64,000 bases of DNA from Pectobacterium carotovorum (GCF_900129615.1 NZ_FQWI01000005.1:307703-371702), one strand, 5' to 3'; positions 8,501-18,586 are shown, counted from the first letter of the stretch. Notes: generated by a model from the letters alone, not told the origin. A program made the numbers and translations.

Positions 8501-11500
8501 ACTCCGCAGAATTGGCCACTTTGGCTATCGCTTGGCATCGTGTGGCTGGCGGCGCCAACCCTGGCACTGCAAGTGAGTCGTGAGCGCTCAATATCGCGTC
8601 AGGAAAACATTAGTGAGGCAGATAAACAGGCGCTGCGATTGACCGCCCGACGCACCTGGCGCTTTTTTGAAACCTTTGTTACTGAAGGTGAAAACAATTT
8701 GCCGCCGGATAATTTCCAGGAGCAACCAAAGCCGGTTGTGGCTCACCGGACTTCTCCAACCAATATCGGTCTGTATTTACTGTCTACCGTAGCAGCGCGC
8801 GATTTTGGTTGGATTGGCCTGACTGAGGTGGTTGAACGACTCAGTGCGACACTGAGCACCATGGATCGATTATCGCGTTTTCGCGGTCATTTTTTTAACT
8901 GGTATGACACGCGGGATCTACAAACGCTGCAACCAGCTTATGTGTCCTCGGTGGATAGTGGCAATTTGGCAGGGAATTTGATTGTTCTGGCAAATGCCTG
9001 CGAACTCTGGCAGGAAGAAAATGTGTTGTCGGATTATCGGGAGTCCTTGGCTGACCACCTGCAACTGATCCGTACATCACTGTTGCTTCATCAAGCAACG
9101 AAGAATGAATCCGTCCTGCTCCGGTCGTTAGATAAAATCGACAGTTTGCGAAACAGCCATTTGCCATCGGATCGCCTGTTACCGGAAATGATAGTGCAGT
9201 TGGAGCAACTACTACAGCGGACGCAAACGCGGTTAACGCCGGCCAATGAAGATGAGGTAGCGGAGTCCATCTTCTGGATTAGTGCGACGATATCGATGTT
9301 GACCTCCCATGAGCGTGAGCTGCATGGTTCTACGACAGCATCCGAATCTCTGATGGAAAGCCTGCGTGTAGTGGCCGAACGCGCCCGTAAGATGGCGATA
9401 GAGATGGATTTTGCCTTCCTTGTCGATCCCGAACGCAAATTGCTATCAATTGGCTATTTGATGTCAGAAAACCAACTGGATGTGAGCTGTTACGACTTGT
9501 TGGCTTCAGAGGCCAGATTAGCCAGTCTGTTTGCCATTGCCAAAGGGGATGTTAGTACGCGTCACTGGTTCCGCCTGGGACGTTCGGCTGTGCGCACTGT
9601 TCACGGGTCGGCGCTGATGTCATGGTCGGGATCGATGTTTGAATATTTAATGCCATCGCTGGTCATGCGTGCTCCTGTGGGGAGTTTATTAGAACAAACC
9701 ACGCGGTCGGTTGTGGCTCAACAGCAGGTTTATGGTAGAGCGTTATCCGTGCCATGGGGGATTTCCGAATCGGCCTATAATGCACGAGATATAGATTTTA
9801 CCTATCAGTATTCAAATTTTGGCGTGCCTGGCTTAGGTTTAAAGCGTGGTCTGGCAGACAATCTGGTTGTCGCGCCTTATGCGACCGGTTTGGCAACCAT
9901 GGTGGACCCGCTTGCTGCCTGCCGGAACTATGCGCGTTTGGCTGATATGGGGGCGTCGGGCCGCTATGGTTTCTATGAGGCGCTTGATTTCACGCCGTCT
10001 CGTCTGCCGGATAACAAAAAAGTGGCTATCGTTTACAGCTTTATGTCGCACCATCAGGGGATGACGCTGATCGCGATCGCCAATACCCTGCATGACGGTA
10101 GTATGCGCCGCCGTTTCCACCGCGAACCAATGATTCAGTCCTGTGAGCTACTGTTACAGGAAAGTTTGCCGACGCAGATGGCACTCGCCGAGCCTCAGGT
10201 TGAAGAGGTGAAGGCCAGTGGAGGCGAAAGCCGCAATGAGGCTGCCATGTTACGGCGATTCTCCGCATCGCCGACAGGGGCACCGATGACACATCTGCTC
10301 TCTAATGGCCGCTATGCGGTGATGCTGACTACGACGGGCTCCGGCTATAGCCACTGGCGTGAATTAGCGATTACCCGCTGGCGTGAAGACACGACTCAGG
10401 ATAACTGGGGAAGTTTTGTGTTGTTACGTGATATGCGCAGCAACAGAATTTGGTCCGCTGGTGAACAACGTCAGCTAAGTGAATCCGGGGGGCATGTCCC
10501 CGTTTCACCCAGCGTGATCGGTAATGCGCTGGGTGAACCAAGGCATCGTTATGAGGTGATTTTTGGTGAAGATCACGCGTCGTTTATTCGTCATGAACGT
10601 TCTCTGACCACCACGCTTGATGTGTTGGTATCGGGGGAGAGCGATGGGGAAGTACGCCGTGTCACATTGACAAACAGTGGGCGCCGCCAGCGCGATATCG
10701 AACTGACATCCTACGCGGAAATGGTGCTGGCTCCGCCCAGTGCTGATACGGCACATACTGCATTTTCCCGCATGTTCGTACAAACAGACTATCTGGACGC
10801 ATTCTCTGCTCTGATTGCGACCCGACGCCCACGAACGCCGGATGAACCCCCCGTCTGGGCCGCGCATTTTGTCGTGCTGGAAGGGGCTATCGGCAGCAAG
10901 ATGCAGTATGAATCAGACCGGGCGCGTTTTATTGGCAAGGGTAAATCAGTGATGACAGCCGATGCCATTCTGGGTCATCAGGTCTTGTCGAATACCACCG
11001 GCACGGTACTTGATCCTATTTTCTCACTCCGTCAACAGGTAAAAATTCCTGCCGGTAAAACGGTGAGAGTGGCATTTTGGACCGTGGTGGCGGCTTCCCG
11101 CGAAGCGTTAATTGATGTGATTGATAAGCACCACGATCGCAGCGCCTATGAGCGGGATAAAACGTTTGCCTGGACGCAGGCTCAGGTGCAGTTGCGCCAT
11201 CTCGGCGTGAAATCTGAGGAAGCGGCAGATTTTCAGCGTCTGGCTGCGCCAATTATTTATGCCGATCCCCGTTTTCGTGCGCCGTCTGAATCCATTGTGA
11301 AGGGCGCAGGTAAACAATCCGATCTGTGGTCACTGTCTATTTCTGGTGACCTGCCGATTGTGCTGTTGCGTATTGATGACATTGACGATATAGCCCAGGT
11401 ACATCAGTTACTAAGGGCCCATGAATACTGGCGAATGAAGTTACTGAATGTCGATCTGGTGATCGTTAACGAACGTTCCTCATCCTATATCCAGGATTTG

Positions 11501-14182
11501 CAGATAGCGATTGAAACGGCCATTCGTAGCAGTCAGTCAAGAGCCCGCCTTGGCGGCGAATCAACACGAGGAGAGGTCTTTGCGCTACGTGCTGATTTAA
11601 TGTCAGTAGAAGCAAGAGCGCTGTTGCTATCAATCGCCCGTGTCTCGCTGGTTGCGCGTCGTGGGCCGATTTCCCATCAGTTGGCACTCATTCCGCATCC
11701 TGATAAGGATATCAGAGCGGTAAGTCTCATCCCGCCAAAATCCCAGCCTGATAACACTTCCCGTCCAGAAGGACTGGCATTCTTTAATGGAATTGGCGGT
11801 TTTGATCGGCAAGGCAGGGAATATGTCTCGGTGCTAGATGCTGAACACACTACGCCCGCGCCGTGGATTAATGTGATTGCCAATCCAACGTTTGGTTTTC
11901 AGGTTTCGGCACAGGGAAGTGGCTACAGTTGGGCAGAAAATAGCCGTGAAAATCAATTAACGCCTTGGGGCAATGACGCGGTGATTGATCCCGGCGGTGA
12001 GGCGCTTTACCTCCGCGATGAGACGAGTGGTGTGCTATGGACCCCTACGGCATGGCCGATTAATGACGGCGGATGCTATGTTGCACGTCACGGTTTTGGC
12101 TATAGCCGTTTTACCCATGCCGCCAATGATATCGAGTCGATGCTGTTGCAGTATGTCCCTTTGAGCGACGCGATAAAGATCTCGCGTTTGCGATTGCGCA
12201 ATACTTCTATGTATACGCGGCAACTGACGATTACTGCTTATGCAGAATGGGTGCTGGGTACATCACGTAGCGCCAGTGCGCCTTACTTGTTAAGCCATGT
12301 GGATTCACAAACGGGCGCGGTGTTGGTACGGAATCCGTGGTCTGGTAGTTTTCCCGGACGGTTGGGATTTTCCGATCTAGCGGGTAGCCAGCAGTCGCTG
12401 ACGGCGGACAGAACAGAGTTCCTCGGGCGTAACGGGCATATGCGCGCGCCTTTAGCGTTGGTAAACCAGAGCCCCTTGTCGGGGAATACTGCAGCGGGGT
12501 TTGACCCATGTTGTTCGTTACAGACGGCGGTGACGATTGCACCCGGCGAGGAGGTTGAGGTTGTCTGGTTTATCGGGCAGGCGGCGTCTGTTGAGTTGGT
12601 CAGAACGCTGGTGGAGAAATACCGACAGATCGATCTGGATGCGGTTTTACATGACGTAGAAGCGCATTGGGAATCGGTAACCGGGGCGATCCGCGTGAAA
12701 ACACCCGATAGCGCCATGGATATCATGCTCAACGGATGGCTGCTTTATCAAACGCTGTCTTCTCGTATTCAGGCGCGTTGTGGCTTTTATCAGGCTAGCG
12801 GCGCATATGGTTTCCGTGACCAGTTACAGGATGGCATGGCCTTAACCTTTTCTCGTCCGGAGGAAACGCGTCAGCACCTATTACGCGCTGCGGGGCGGCA
12901 ATTTGCCGAGGGTGATGTACAGCACTGGTGGCTACCGCATTCGGGAGCTGGGGTGAGAACACGAATTTCCGACGATCGTGTTTGGCTGGCGTTTGCCACG
13001 GCGAACTATATTCAGGTTAGCCAAGACTATGACGTGCTAACTGAACAGATTGGTTTTCTGGAGGGACCACCTGTCGCTGAAGGGGAGCATGACGCATTTT
13101 TCCAGCCGATGCCTTCAGCTGACACGGCGACGCTGTTTGAACACTGCGCGCGCGGCCTGGATCAATGTTTACAGTTGACCGGACAAAACGGCTTGCCCCT
13201 TATCGGTGGCGGTGACTGGAACGATGGTATGAACCGCGTTGGTGAGAAGGGTAAAGGTGAGAGCGTGTGGCTTGGATGGCTGTTGATTTATACCATCGCA
13301 CGCTTCGCACCGTTGGCTGAACGATATGATGCCACTCGTGCGGCCCGCTGGCGCGATCATGCCGAATCTGTCAGGGAAGCTATTGAACGTTCGGCCTGGG
13401 ATGGTGCCTGGTATCGTCGGGCAACGTTTGATGACGGGACATGGCTGGGCAGTCACAGCAATGATGAGTGTGCCATTGATTCTATTGCCCAATCATGGGC
13501 AGTACTTTCTGGCGCTGCTGATGCAGAAAGAGCGGCGACGGCCATGGCCTCGCTGGAACAGCATCTGATTCGGCAAGACGAGGGGCTAGCGCTGTTGTTT
13601 ACGCCTCCGTTTGATCGTGCTGAGCACGACCCAGGTTATATCAAAGGTTATCCACCGGGGTTACGTGAAAATGGTGGTCAATACACGCATGCTGCGATGT
13701 GGTCAGTATTAGCGTTTGCCAAATTGGGGCGGGGGAATAAGGCAAGGGATCTGTTTACTTTACTTAATCCGATTAATCATGGCTCGACACCGCAACAAAT
13801 CGCCCGCTACCGTGTTGAACCTTATGTTATCGCCGCAGACGTTTATTCGGTGGCACCACATTCGGGACGGGGAGGTTGGACGTGGTATACCGGTTCGGCA
13901 GGGTGGATGTATCGAGCGGGCATTGAGGGAATATTAGGGATCCGCCGTGAAGGAAGTGAGTTGATACTGTCACCTTGTATTCCCGATGATTGGCCAGGCT
14001 TTGAGGCTCAGGTGGCCGTGGGTGAGAGCCGTTATTGTATCCAGGTCGTGAACGATCGCCATCAATGCCAAGGGATATCAAAGGTAATACTGGATGGCAG
14101 GGATATGCTATTCGATGCAGAGAAGAAACAGGTCGGAATTGTGCTAGAGAAAGGGGAACATCACCTGCAAGTGTTCTTGTAG
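5549..14182 (+). CDS. ndvB: Cyclic beta-1,2-glucan synthase, NdvB/ChvB type
   Basis: A giant inner-membrane enzyme of 2,877 residues (Rhizobiales Cgs/ChvB/NdvB are about 2,830-2,870) that builds, elongates and cyclises periplasmic beta-1,2-glucans from UDP-glucose. An N-terminal region of ~410 residues precedes paired membrane segments (~420-490). The GT84 glycosyltransferase follows, with LDADTRLPRD near residue 642 and RQHRWTRGDW near 789. More membrane helices cluster at ~820-1040, then long beta-rich modules. The C-terminal GH94 phosphorylase-like domain has GGDWNDGM near 2554, the site of its acid Asp, thought to set ring size. The ATG at 5549 has AAGGCG five bases upstream. A GTG at 5516 with AAGG six bases upstream is also good and would add 11 residues. 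It stands alone: no ndvA/chvA exporter or glucan-modifying gene is nearby. Confidence 0.92.
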   Translation: MKIFSRHFSFPRQDVASPWNDTLPVRGDLFGMERLEQHGRTLASAQPVTLSPPNVISLHQRLNDNAKVLLASYRASAQELDKGGSVVPAAEWLLDNYHLVAAQIREVREDLPPRYYRQLPKLSQGPFAGYPRVFGLVWAFIAHTDSHVDPIALRRFIMAYQDVQPLTIGELWAVAITLRIVLIENLRRLADQMTVGRKARADAERVANELLQSGEAGAVRGDEITNSYLSAYILSSDNDAPLSETFAAQLVKRLRDQDPKTTPALGWLEQRLKQQGSSTEEVVQHAQQRLGISNVTVRNIITSMRLISDIDWAEFFESVSLVDARLRANSDFATMDFPTRNLYRSAIEQLARQAPSSELDITEQALLLAQQVPASSHSDELTERKREPGYYLIAEGRPQLEEAIGFQPAFLLRFNRFTLSGGMRGYVGAIAFFTVFLLAGIGIVLSSPAVSNAWLVVMGLICIIPCSDVATSWVNRLVTWLFGAAPLAGLELLQGVPSHCRTLVVVPTLLSSAQDLLQQVEQLEVHYLSGGQGDITFALLTDGVDAETEHLAGDQPMLTQALLAIQQLNVRYGKGPAGDRFLLLHRRRVFNPSENVWMGWERKRGKLHELNRLLRGATDTHFISVDGHHIHVPADVRYVITLDADTRLPRDTALKLIGKMAHPLNQPRWDRHGEHIVAGYAILQPRITPSLPAGHETSLYQRIFSAPGGINPYEAAISDVYQDLFGEGSYTGKGIYDVDAFERALKDRIPENSLLSHDLFEGIYARAGLASDVELIETFPSRYDVIVKRQHRWTRGDWQLLPWILGRMPSASGTTVHLPAVGRWKMIDNLRRSLLAPSLLLMLIGCAALPPDMAWKGIAIVLLVLAFPSCLPALWDVIARGLRGITRQQSLSQSQPIRHLLRDLKLAFMQVVLSFVFLADHSWQALDALIRTLIRLTITRQHLLEWTTAAQSGRRPRLTLGGFYRQMLGGVLLGVAAVGGGWLMTPQNWPLWLSLGIVWLAAPTLALQVSRERSISRQENISEADKQALRLTARRTWRFFETFVTEGENNLPPDNFQEQPKPVVAHRTSPTNIGLYLLSTVAARDFGWIGLTEVVERLSATLSTMDRLSRFRGHFFNWYDTRDLQTLQPAYVSSVDSGNLAGNLIVLANACELWQEENVLSDYRESLADHLQLIRTSLLLHQATKNESVLLRSLDKIDSLRNSHLPSDRLLPEMIVQLEQLLQRTQTRLTPANEDEVAESIFWISATISMLTSHERELHGSTTASESLMESLRVVAERARKMAIEMDFAFLVDPERKLLSIGYLMSENQLDVSCYDLLASEARLASLFAIAKGDVSTRHWFRLGRSAVRTVHGSALMSWSGSMFEYLMPSLVMRAPVGSLLEQTTRSVVAQQQVYGRALSVPWGISESAYNARDIDFTYQYSNFGVPGLGLKRGLADNLVVAPYATGLATMVDPLAACRNYARLADMGASGRYGFYEALDFTPSRLPDNKKVAIVYSFMSHHQGMTLIAIANTLHDGSMRRRFHREPMIQSCELLLQESLPTQMALAEPQVEEVKASGGESRNEAAMLRRFSASPTGAPMTHLLSNGRYAVMLTTTGSGYSHWRELAITRWREDTTQDNWGSFVLLRDMRSNRIWSAGEQRQLSESGGHVPVSPSVIGNALGEPRHRYEVIFGEDHASFIRHERSLTTTLDVLVSGESDGEVRRVTLTNSGRRQRDIELTSYAEMVLAPPSADTAHTAFSRMFVQTDYLDAFSALIATRRPRTPDEPPVWAAHFVVLEGAIGSKMQYESDRARFIGKGKSVMTADAILGHQVLSNTTGTVLDPIFSLRQQVKIPAGKTVRVAFWTVVAASREALIDVIDKHHDRSAYERDKTFAWTQAQVQLRHLGVKSEEAADFQRLAAPIIYADPRFRAPSESIVKGAGKQSDLWSLSISGDLPIVLLRIDDIDDIAQVHQLLRAHEYWRMKLLNVDLVIVNERSSSYIQDLQIAIETAIRSSQSRARLGGESTRGEVFALRADLMSVEARALLLSIARVSLVARRGPISHQLALIPHPDKDIRAVSLIPPKSQPDNTSRPEGLAFFNGIGGFDRQGREYVSVLDAEHTTPAPWINVIANPTFGFQVSAQGSGYSWAENSRENQLTPWGNDAVIDPGGEALYLRDETSGVLWTPTAWPINDGGCYVARHGFGYSRFTHAANDIESMLLQYVPLSDAIKISRLRLRNTSMYTRQLTITAYAEWVLGTSRSASAPYLLSHVDSQTGAVLVRNPWSGSFPGRLGFSDLAGSQQSLTADRTEFLGRNGHMRAPLALVNQSPLSGNTAAGFDPCCSLQTAVTIAPGEEVEVVWFIGQAASVELVRTLVEKYRQIDLDAVLHDVEAHWESVTGAIRVKTPDSAMDIMLNGWLLYQTLSSRIQARCGFYQASGAYGFRDQLQDGMALTFSRPEETRQHLLRAAGRQFAEGDVQHWWLPHSGAGVRTRISDDRVWLAFATANYIQVSQDYDVLTEQIGFLEGPPVAEGEHDAFFQPMPSADTATLFEHCARGLDQCLQLTGQNGLPLIGGGDWNDGMNRVGEKGKGESVWLGWLLIYTIARFAPLAERYDATRAARWRDHAESVREAIERSAWDGAWYRRATFDDGTWLGSHSNDECAIDSIAQSWAVLSGAADAERAATAMASLEQHLIRQDEGLALLFTPPFDRAEHDPGYIKGYPPGLRENGGQYTHAAMWSVLAFAKLGRGNKARDLFTLLNPINHGSTPQQIARYRVEPYVIAADVYSVAPHSGRGGWTWYTGSAGWMYRAGIEGILGIRREGSELILSPCIPDDWPGFEAQVAVGESRYCIQVVNDRHQCQGISKVILDGRDMLFDAEKKQVGIVLEKGEHHLQVFL

Positions 14183-14312
14183 TATAACGAACGATGCGCG
14201 TGATTAACCGACATCGCTACATGACGCCATTTATATTTAATTCATATGATTAGTTGCGATTTTGGAAGGCAGGGCTGGTGGATGAAATGGCAAATTGATG
14301 CGGTGTAAAGCC

Positions 14313-14347
14313 ACTCTTTTACTCGCCGTTAAGAGACGGCGAAGAGT
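14313..14347. terminator. Hairpin downstream of the glucan synthase gene
   Basis: ACTCTT pairs with AAGAGT and, inside that, CGCCGT pairs with ACGGCG around a six-base loop; the left side has a five-base bulge. There is no T-run on either strand, so it is only a possible terminator or mRNA-end structure between the convergent glucan synthase and KTSC genes. Confidence 0.35.
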
Positions 14348-14375
14348 AGCGAAACGGCTGCCGCTAGATTTTTAC

Positions 14376-14594
14376 CTACTTGTTTTTTCGGCATAGGAAT
14401 TTGTCTTTTATCACGCCATCAAAGAAACGGCCCTTAGAGACGACAGCGTCAGAAATAAACTTTTTATAGATAGATTCAGGCACACCGACATACTGATAGA
14501 TATCTTTGTTATGAAATGCTATCTCAAGCGTGTGCGTCTTTGGGTCATACCCAATTGAATCAATTCGTGACGATGAAACCTGCTGTCGCTGCAA
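14376..14594 (-). CDS. KTSC-domain small protein
   Basis: A 72-residue protein made almost entirely of one KTSC domain. The family pattern is visible: VSSSRIDSIGYD at the front, a LEIAF strand, YQYVGVP, and GRFFDGVIKDKF near the end. Some family members carry this fold fused to nucleases or occur alone; a cellular role has not been settled. The start is the TTG at 14594 because GGGGAGGA lies seven bases before it; starts further out (TTG at 14627) would bury that site inside the coding sequence. It is isolated between the glucan synthase (convergent) and the diguanylate cyclase gene 275 bases upstream on the same strand. Confidence 0.75.
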   Translation of the reverse strand: MQRQQVSSSRIDSIGYDPKTHTLEIAFHNKDIYQYVGVPESIYKKFISDAVVSKGRFFDGVIKDKFLCRKNK

Positions 14595-14601
14595 TGCTCG
14601 T

Positions 14602-14609
14602 TCCTCCCC
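14602..14609 (-). promoter_or_regulatory. Strong ribosome binding site deciding a TTG start
   Basis: GGGGAGGA on the minus strand, seven bases before the TTG at 14594-14592. It fixes the KTSC protein start at that non-ATG codon. Confidence 0.75.
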
Positions 14610-14869
14610 AGGATAAAATAAGATCAAAGTATAAAAGATTTACTGCATGACGCATTGTTGACGATCATGCTTATTTATTGAATATGTATCAAATTTCTAG
14701 CGGGTTGGTTAGTAAAATCGTTGGTTTATCGTTTTCATGCTGTGAATTTGTTCAATGGAGGGAAATTCATCTGTTTGGTAAGGAATATGGTGTAAACCTG
14801 CGATGATGAATAGGGCGCTATTCTTTTCAGATGTGAACTGAAACGCAGGTTTGCAATAAGATAGAATAG

Positions 14870-16282
14870 TTATTCCGGCGCGTATTCGATCCTGTTTCTG
14901 CCGTTGGCTTTGGCCTGATAGAGTGCATCGTCCGCTGCCTTTATCAGACATTCATAATCTGGATGACCGCTATAGACGGCGATGCCTGCGCTTATGGTCA
15001 TTGTCACGCTTTCACCGTTTTGAAGATGAATCGGGTGATCCTGGATTTTCTTTCTCAGTCGCTCGATGATGGTGTGGGCGGCGACTTTAGGCGTTTCAAT
15101 AAGCACGATCATGAATTCTTCGCCGCCGTAACGGAAAACATAGTCGCTGTTTCGTGTGCTCTCATACAGAATTTCCGCAACCCTTTTCAGGATGTTATCG
15201 CCAGCGGCATGACCATATGTATCATTCACGGTTTTAAAATGGTCAATATCAATCATGGCGATGCTGAGCGAGGTGTTTGAGTGCATTGCCAGCGATATTT
15301 CATGTCTAAGAATGGTTGGCAGGAAGCGACGGTTTAACAGAAGGGTCAACGTATCCTTGCCGCTTTCCAGTTTTTGGACTTCGTCAAATAGCGATCCCAG
15401 CAGCATGTTTATTTTATAAATTTTACTTCTGACCGTTTTAAGTAACGGGGCGTAATCCTGCTGTGTCAGTAGTGCGGTAGTGCTATGGCTGCGAATGTAG
15501 TCATCCGTTTCCGTCATGATTGAGACGATAGTGCGTATACCCTGAATATTACTGAAACTGGATTTCCCCTTATGGTTAAACCACAGGCCAAACTCCGAAT
15601 CACTCAGGTCCTGGATGCTGGAAAGCGGCGTACCGGTGGCAACACTAAAAATAAAGGCATTTTCCCAATTCAGCAGCGAGGCATTCTGACGCTCTCTCTC
15701 CATGCTGGCATTTTCCAGAATAGAAAATAGCCGATAGGATTCTTCATTTTTAGCAGCCAGATCGTGCGACTGTGAATAGGTCTTGCTCATTACCTCTATG
15801 GCGATATCCATAGAGATAGAGGCAAAACGCATAGCATCAAAGCATAGTGTTTTATCCTCTGCCACCTGTGCGATGTCTTCATAAAGGTGCCATTTTAAAC
15901 GCCGAGCGCCGCGCTCAACCAGATCGACGGGAATACCAATACGCGCATGAATCTGACCAATTTTCTTTTGATGGTTAATCAGGTCAGCCAGACGATCTCC
16001 GGTATTCGTTAAGATGTCTGCAATCCATTTGCTCATCGATCCATGGAGTCGATCGTGGACTTGCTGACTGGAAAGAAACAGTGAGGCTTCTTGATCTTTG
16101 AGCATGTAGGAGTAGAACGCGTCAGCAAAGTCGGAGGCTTTCTGATCGGCGAGGGTTCGCAGTAGATTAAAAGATTTTTGTGAGGTTGTGGCTATCAGTT
16201 TTGTCCATTCTGATGTTATGACTTGATTGTAGTCTGACTCACCGTTATCTCTCTGTTCATTAACGTTCAATAGTTCGTTCAA
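14870..16282 (-). CDS. dosC: Globin-coupled diguanylate cyclase (DosC-like)
   Basis: Makes cyclic di-GMP under control of a haem-bound gas ligand. The N-terminal ~165 residues are a globin sensor, with the proximal haem His at residue 112 (QIHARIGIP) and a Tyr at about 57 matching the distal Tyr of E. coli DosC. A middle helical linker spans ~180-310. The C-terminal GGDEF domain has IDIDHFKTVNDTYGH, the active-site GGEEF, and an inhibitory RxxD site (RNSD) five residues before it. At 470 residues it is close to E. coli DosC (460). In E. coli dosC is followed by the phosphodiesterase gene dosP; here no dosP or EAL gene follows. Its position beside motility genes suggests oxygen-tuned control of swimming versus attachment, which is inference. 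Confidence 0.88.
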   Translation of the reverse strand: MNELLNVNEQRDNGESDYNQVITSEWTKLIATTSQKSFNLLRTLADQKASDFADAFYSYMLKDQEASLFLSSQQVHDRLHGSMSKWIADILTNTGDRLADLINHQKKIGQIHARIGIPVDLVERGARRLKWHLYEDIAQVAEDKTLCFDAMRFASISMDIAIEVMSKTYSQSHDLAAKNEESYRLFSILENASMERERQNASLLNWENAFIFSVATGTPLSSIQDLSDSEFGLWFNHKGKSSFSNIQGIRTIVSIMTETDDYIRSHSTTALLTQQDYAPLLKTVRSKIYKINMLLGSLFDEVQKLESGKDTLTLLLNRRFLPTILRHEISLAMHSNTSLSIAMIDIDHFKTVNDTYGHAAGDNILKRVAEILYESTRNSDYVFRYGGEEFMIVLIETPKVAAHTIIERLRKKIQDHPIHLQNGESVTMTISAGIAVYSGHPDYECLIKAADDALYQAKANGRNRIEYAPE

Positions 16283-16492
16283 CTTTTAATCTCTTTTGCG
16301 AATATGTCGGATGTACTAGGATAGAAACGATCAATTTTTTGCCTGAATAATCGATATTGAATGACAGAGAGGGTCAACATGGCGTTGTTAAAAACAAATA
16401 AAATTAATCATTTCATATAGGTACTATTCCTACCGTAGTTGTAAATGATAATGCTGTTTTTTTGATGTTAGAAGCTATTTTGAGATAAATTT

Positions 16493-16696
16493 ATGAAAGT
16501 TAATGATCTGGTTACGGTTAAAACTGATGGAAAGACGCGCCGAGAAGGGACGATTCTGGCTGTAGATACGTTTCAGGAAGGGATTATGTATTTAGTTGCA
16601 TTAAAAGATTACCCAGCTGGCATCTGGTTTTTCAATGAGGTTGATAGCAAAGACGGTACGTTTGTTGAACCAAAGATATTGCCAGAAAAAGAGTAA
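16493..16696 (+). CDS. Small hypothetical protein
   Basis: A 67-residue protein I cannot place in a named family. The ATG has GAG ten bases upstream. It starts with two short strands ([20 protein letters not shown]), then [19 protein letters not shown], and ends in a charged tail (EPKILPEKE). The pattern looks like a small SH3-like or KOW-like barrel, but that is only a fold guess. It lies between the divergent dosC-like gene and the convergent MCP gene. Confidence 0.6.
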   Translation: MKVNDLVTVKTDGKTRREGTILAVDTFQEGIMYLVALKDYPAGIWFFNEVDSKDGTFVEPKILPEKE

Positions 16697-16763
16697 ATGG
16701 ATGATGCCAATATGCGAGCATTGTCCGAGTGAACAATGCTCGCAGTGACGTTGGTATCCAGTA

Positions 16764-18473
16764 TTAGAACGTTTCCCAGTTACCGTTTTCCGTATTGGCC
16801 TGACGGGGAAGGGCGAGCGATGAACGTCCCTTGGCGGCCAGAGCGTTCGGCCGGGTAGGGGCTGACAAATGGCTGGATAACTTAAATGTCGCAACGGCGC
16901 GAGTAAGCAATGCTGCTTGCTCTTCCAACGATGCCGCGGCAGCACTGGCTTCCTGAACAAGCGAAGCATTCTGCTGTGTCACGCTGTCCATTTCAGATAT
17001 CGCCTGGCCGACCTGAGTAATTCCTCGGCTTTGCTCGTCAGACGCAGAAGCGATTTCACCCATGATGTCGGTGACGTTGGTAACGGCATCGACGATTTCT
17101 TTCATGGTTTGACCCGCGTTATCAACCAGAACAGAACCACTGTTGACCAGATTCACCGATTCGGAAATCAGCGTTTCTATCTCTTTTGCGGCTTGTGCAC
17201 TGCGCTGTGCGAGGCTGCGAACTTCACTTGCTACGACGGCAAAACCGCGACCTTGTTCCCCCGCTCTAGCTGCTTCAACCGCCGCATTGAGTGCGAGAAT
17301 ATTCGTTTGGAAAGCAATGCTGTTAATAACGCTGGTAATTTCAGATATTTTCTTGGAGCTACCTGAAATACTGTTCATTGTGTTCACAACGTTTGCAACG
17401 ATCTCACCGCCTTGCTTGGCCTTTCCTGAGGCATTTGCCGCGAGCTGGCTAGCGTGGTGCGCATTTTCTGAGTTTTGCTTCACCGTCGCGGTTAATTGCT
17501 CCATGCTTGCCGCGGTCTGTTCAAGCGCAGCGGCTTGTTGTTCGGTTCGCGAGGAAAGGTCTGTGTTACCGGATGAAATCTCCGTAGAACCTTGATAAAT
17601 AGAGTCTGCGCTTTCCCGAACGGTAGTGACAGTAGTGACCAGAGAAGACTGCATCTGTTGAACGTTACTGGCGAGTGTGCCAATTTCATTCCTGCCATAA
17701 CGGTCCGATATTTGAGTCAAATCGCCCTGCGCAATACGCTGAATTCTCAGGACCAATTGATTTATTGGTTTGATGAGGATTCCGCGCAGCAGGAAGAAAG
17801 TCAGAAGCGTTAAAATGGTGGCCAGTGCAAAACTGCCGCCCATCAATGAATATCCAAGCAGTGCATTTTTATGCGCTGTTTCGTTTAAGTCTTTCGCTCT
17901 TTGCGTGCGGTAAGCGACAGCCTCTAGCAAAAATTTGTTATAGGCCAAATCTAAAACCCGGGTTTCTTCGGATTCGAGAGTGATAACCTCTTCAAACAGG
18001 CCTTGTTTTGCAGCGGTGAGCATCAGCATAAGACCTTGATTGACGTACGCGTCATAGGACTTACGCAGATCGCCATCCAACGCCATATCCTGAGGTGTTT
18101 TAACCGGACGTTGTTCATAGACAAGGAAGGCTTTTTTCGACTGTTCCAGACGCTGCTCAGCCTGTTTCAGGTTGTCATTGAAGACCTGCGAATCACCAAT
18201 ACGAGCAGCAGCAGCGGCCTGAATCAGCAGCAGACGTGCAGTGCGAAGGTGATTGGAACTGTTTGAGATCCCCATTCGGGTATCGATTTCTTGTGTGACG
18301 TCGTCTAATGACTGATTGCTGCTTTGTAGAAAATAGCTGGATGTGCCGATAGATGCTGCAAATAACAGCATGATACCACCCAGAATAATGATGAATAAGG
18401 GAACTAGCCGTAAATTGCTCAGCATGCCGGCCTCGGCGTGCTGCTCAGACCTTGACGTTATTTTCATATCCAT
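16764..18473 (-). CDS. Methyl-accepting chemotaxis protein
   Basis: Transmembrane chemoreceptor of 569 residues. Its first membrane helix is near residues 23-45 ([17 protein letters not shown]). A periplasmic four-helix ligand domain runs to about 205, followed by a second helix ([15 protein letters not shown]), a HAMP domain, and the class-36H-type signalling bundle. The conserved hairpin tip reads [20 protein letters not shown]. The C-terminus is NWETF, the tether pentapeptide bound by CheR and CheB. The ligand domain does not show the Tsr serine motif seen in the receptor at 26250, so the attractant is unknown. The ATG at 18473 is in use if the 16-residue leader is real; the ATG at 18425 has a closer GAGG and begins like typical receptors. 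A sigma28 promoter lies upstream. Confidence 0.9.
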   Translation of the reverse strand: MDMKITSRSEQHAEAGMLSNLRLVPLFIIILGGIMLLFAASIGTSSYFLQSSNQSLDDVTQEIDTRMGISNSSNHLRTARLLLIQAAAAARIGDSQVFNDNLKQAEQRLEQSKKAFLVYEQRPVKTPQDMALDGDLRKSYDAYVNQGLMLMLTAAKQGLFEEVITLESEETRVLDLAYNKFLLEAVAYRTQRAKDLNETAHKNALLGYSLMGGSFALATILTLLTFFLLRGILIKPINQLVLRIQRIAQGDLTQISDRYGRNEIGTLASNVQQMQSSLVTTVTTVRESADSIYQGSTEISSGNTDLSSRTEQQAAALEQTAASMEQLTATVKQNSENAHHASQLAANASGKAKQGGEIVANVVNTMNSISGSSKKISEITSVINSIAFQTNILALNAAVEAARAGEQGRGFAVVASEVRSLAQRSAQAAKEIETLISESVNLVNSGSVLVDNAGQTMKEIVDAVTNVTDIMGEIASASDEQSRGITQVGQAISEMDSVTQQNASLVQEASAAAASLEEQAALLTRAVATFKLSSHLSAPTRPNALAAKGRSSLALPRQANTENGNWETF

Positions 18474-18586
18474 TCGCTCATTCTCAGGAATTTATGATTT
18501 ACCATGCCACTCGCTGCGGCATTGGCGTTTAGGTTTTAGTGTCTACATTAATGACAATTCATTAGCTAAACAACCAATGTAAAAGA

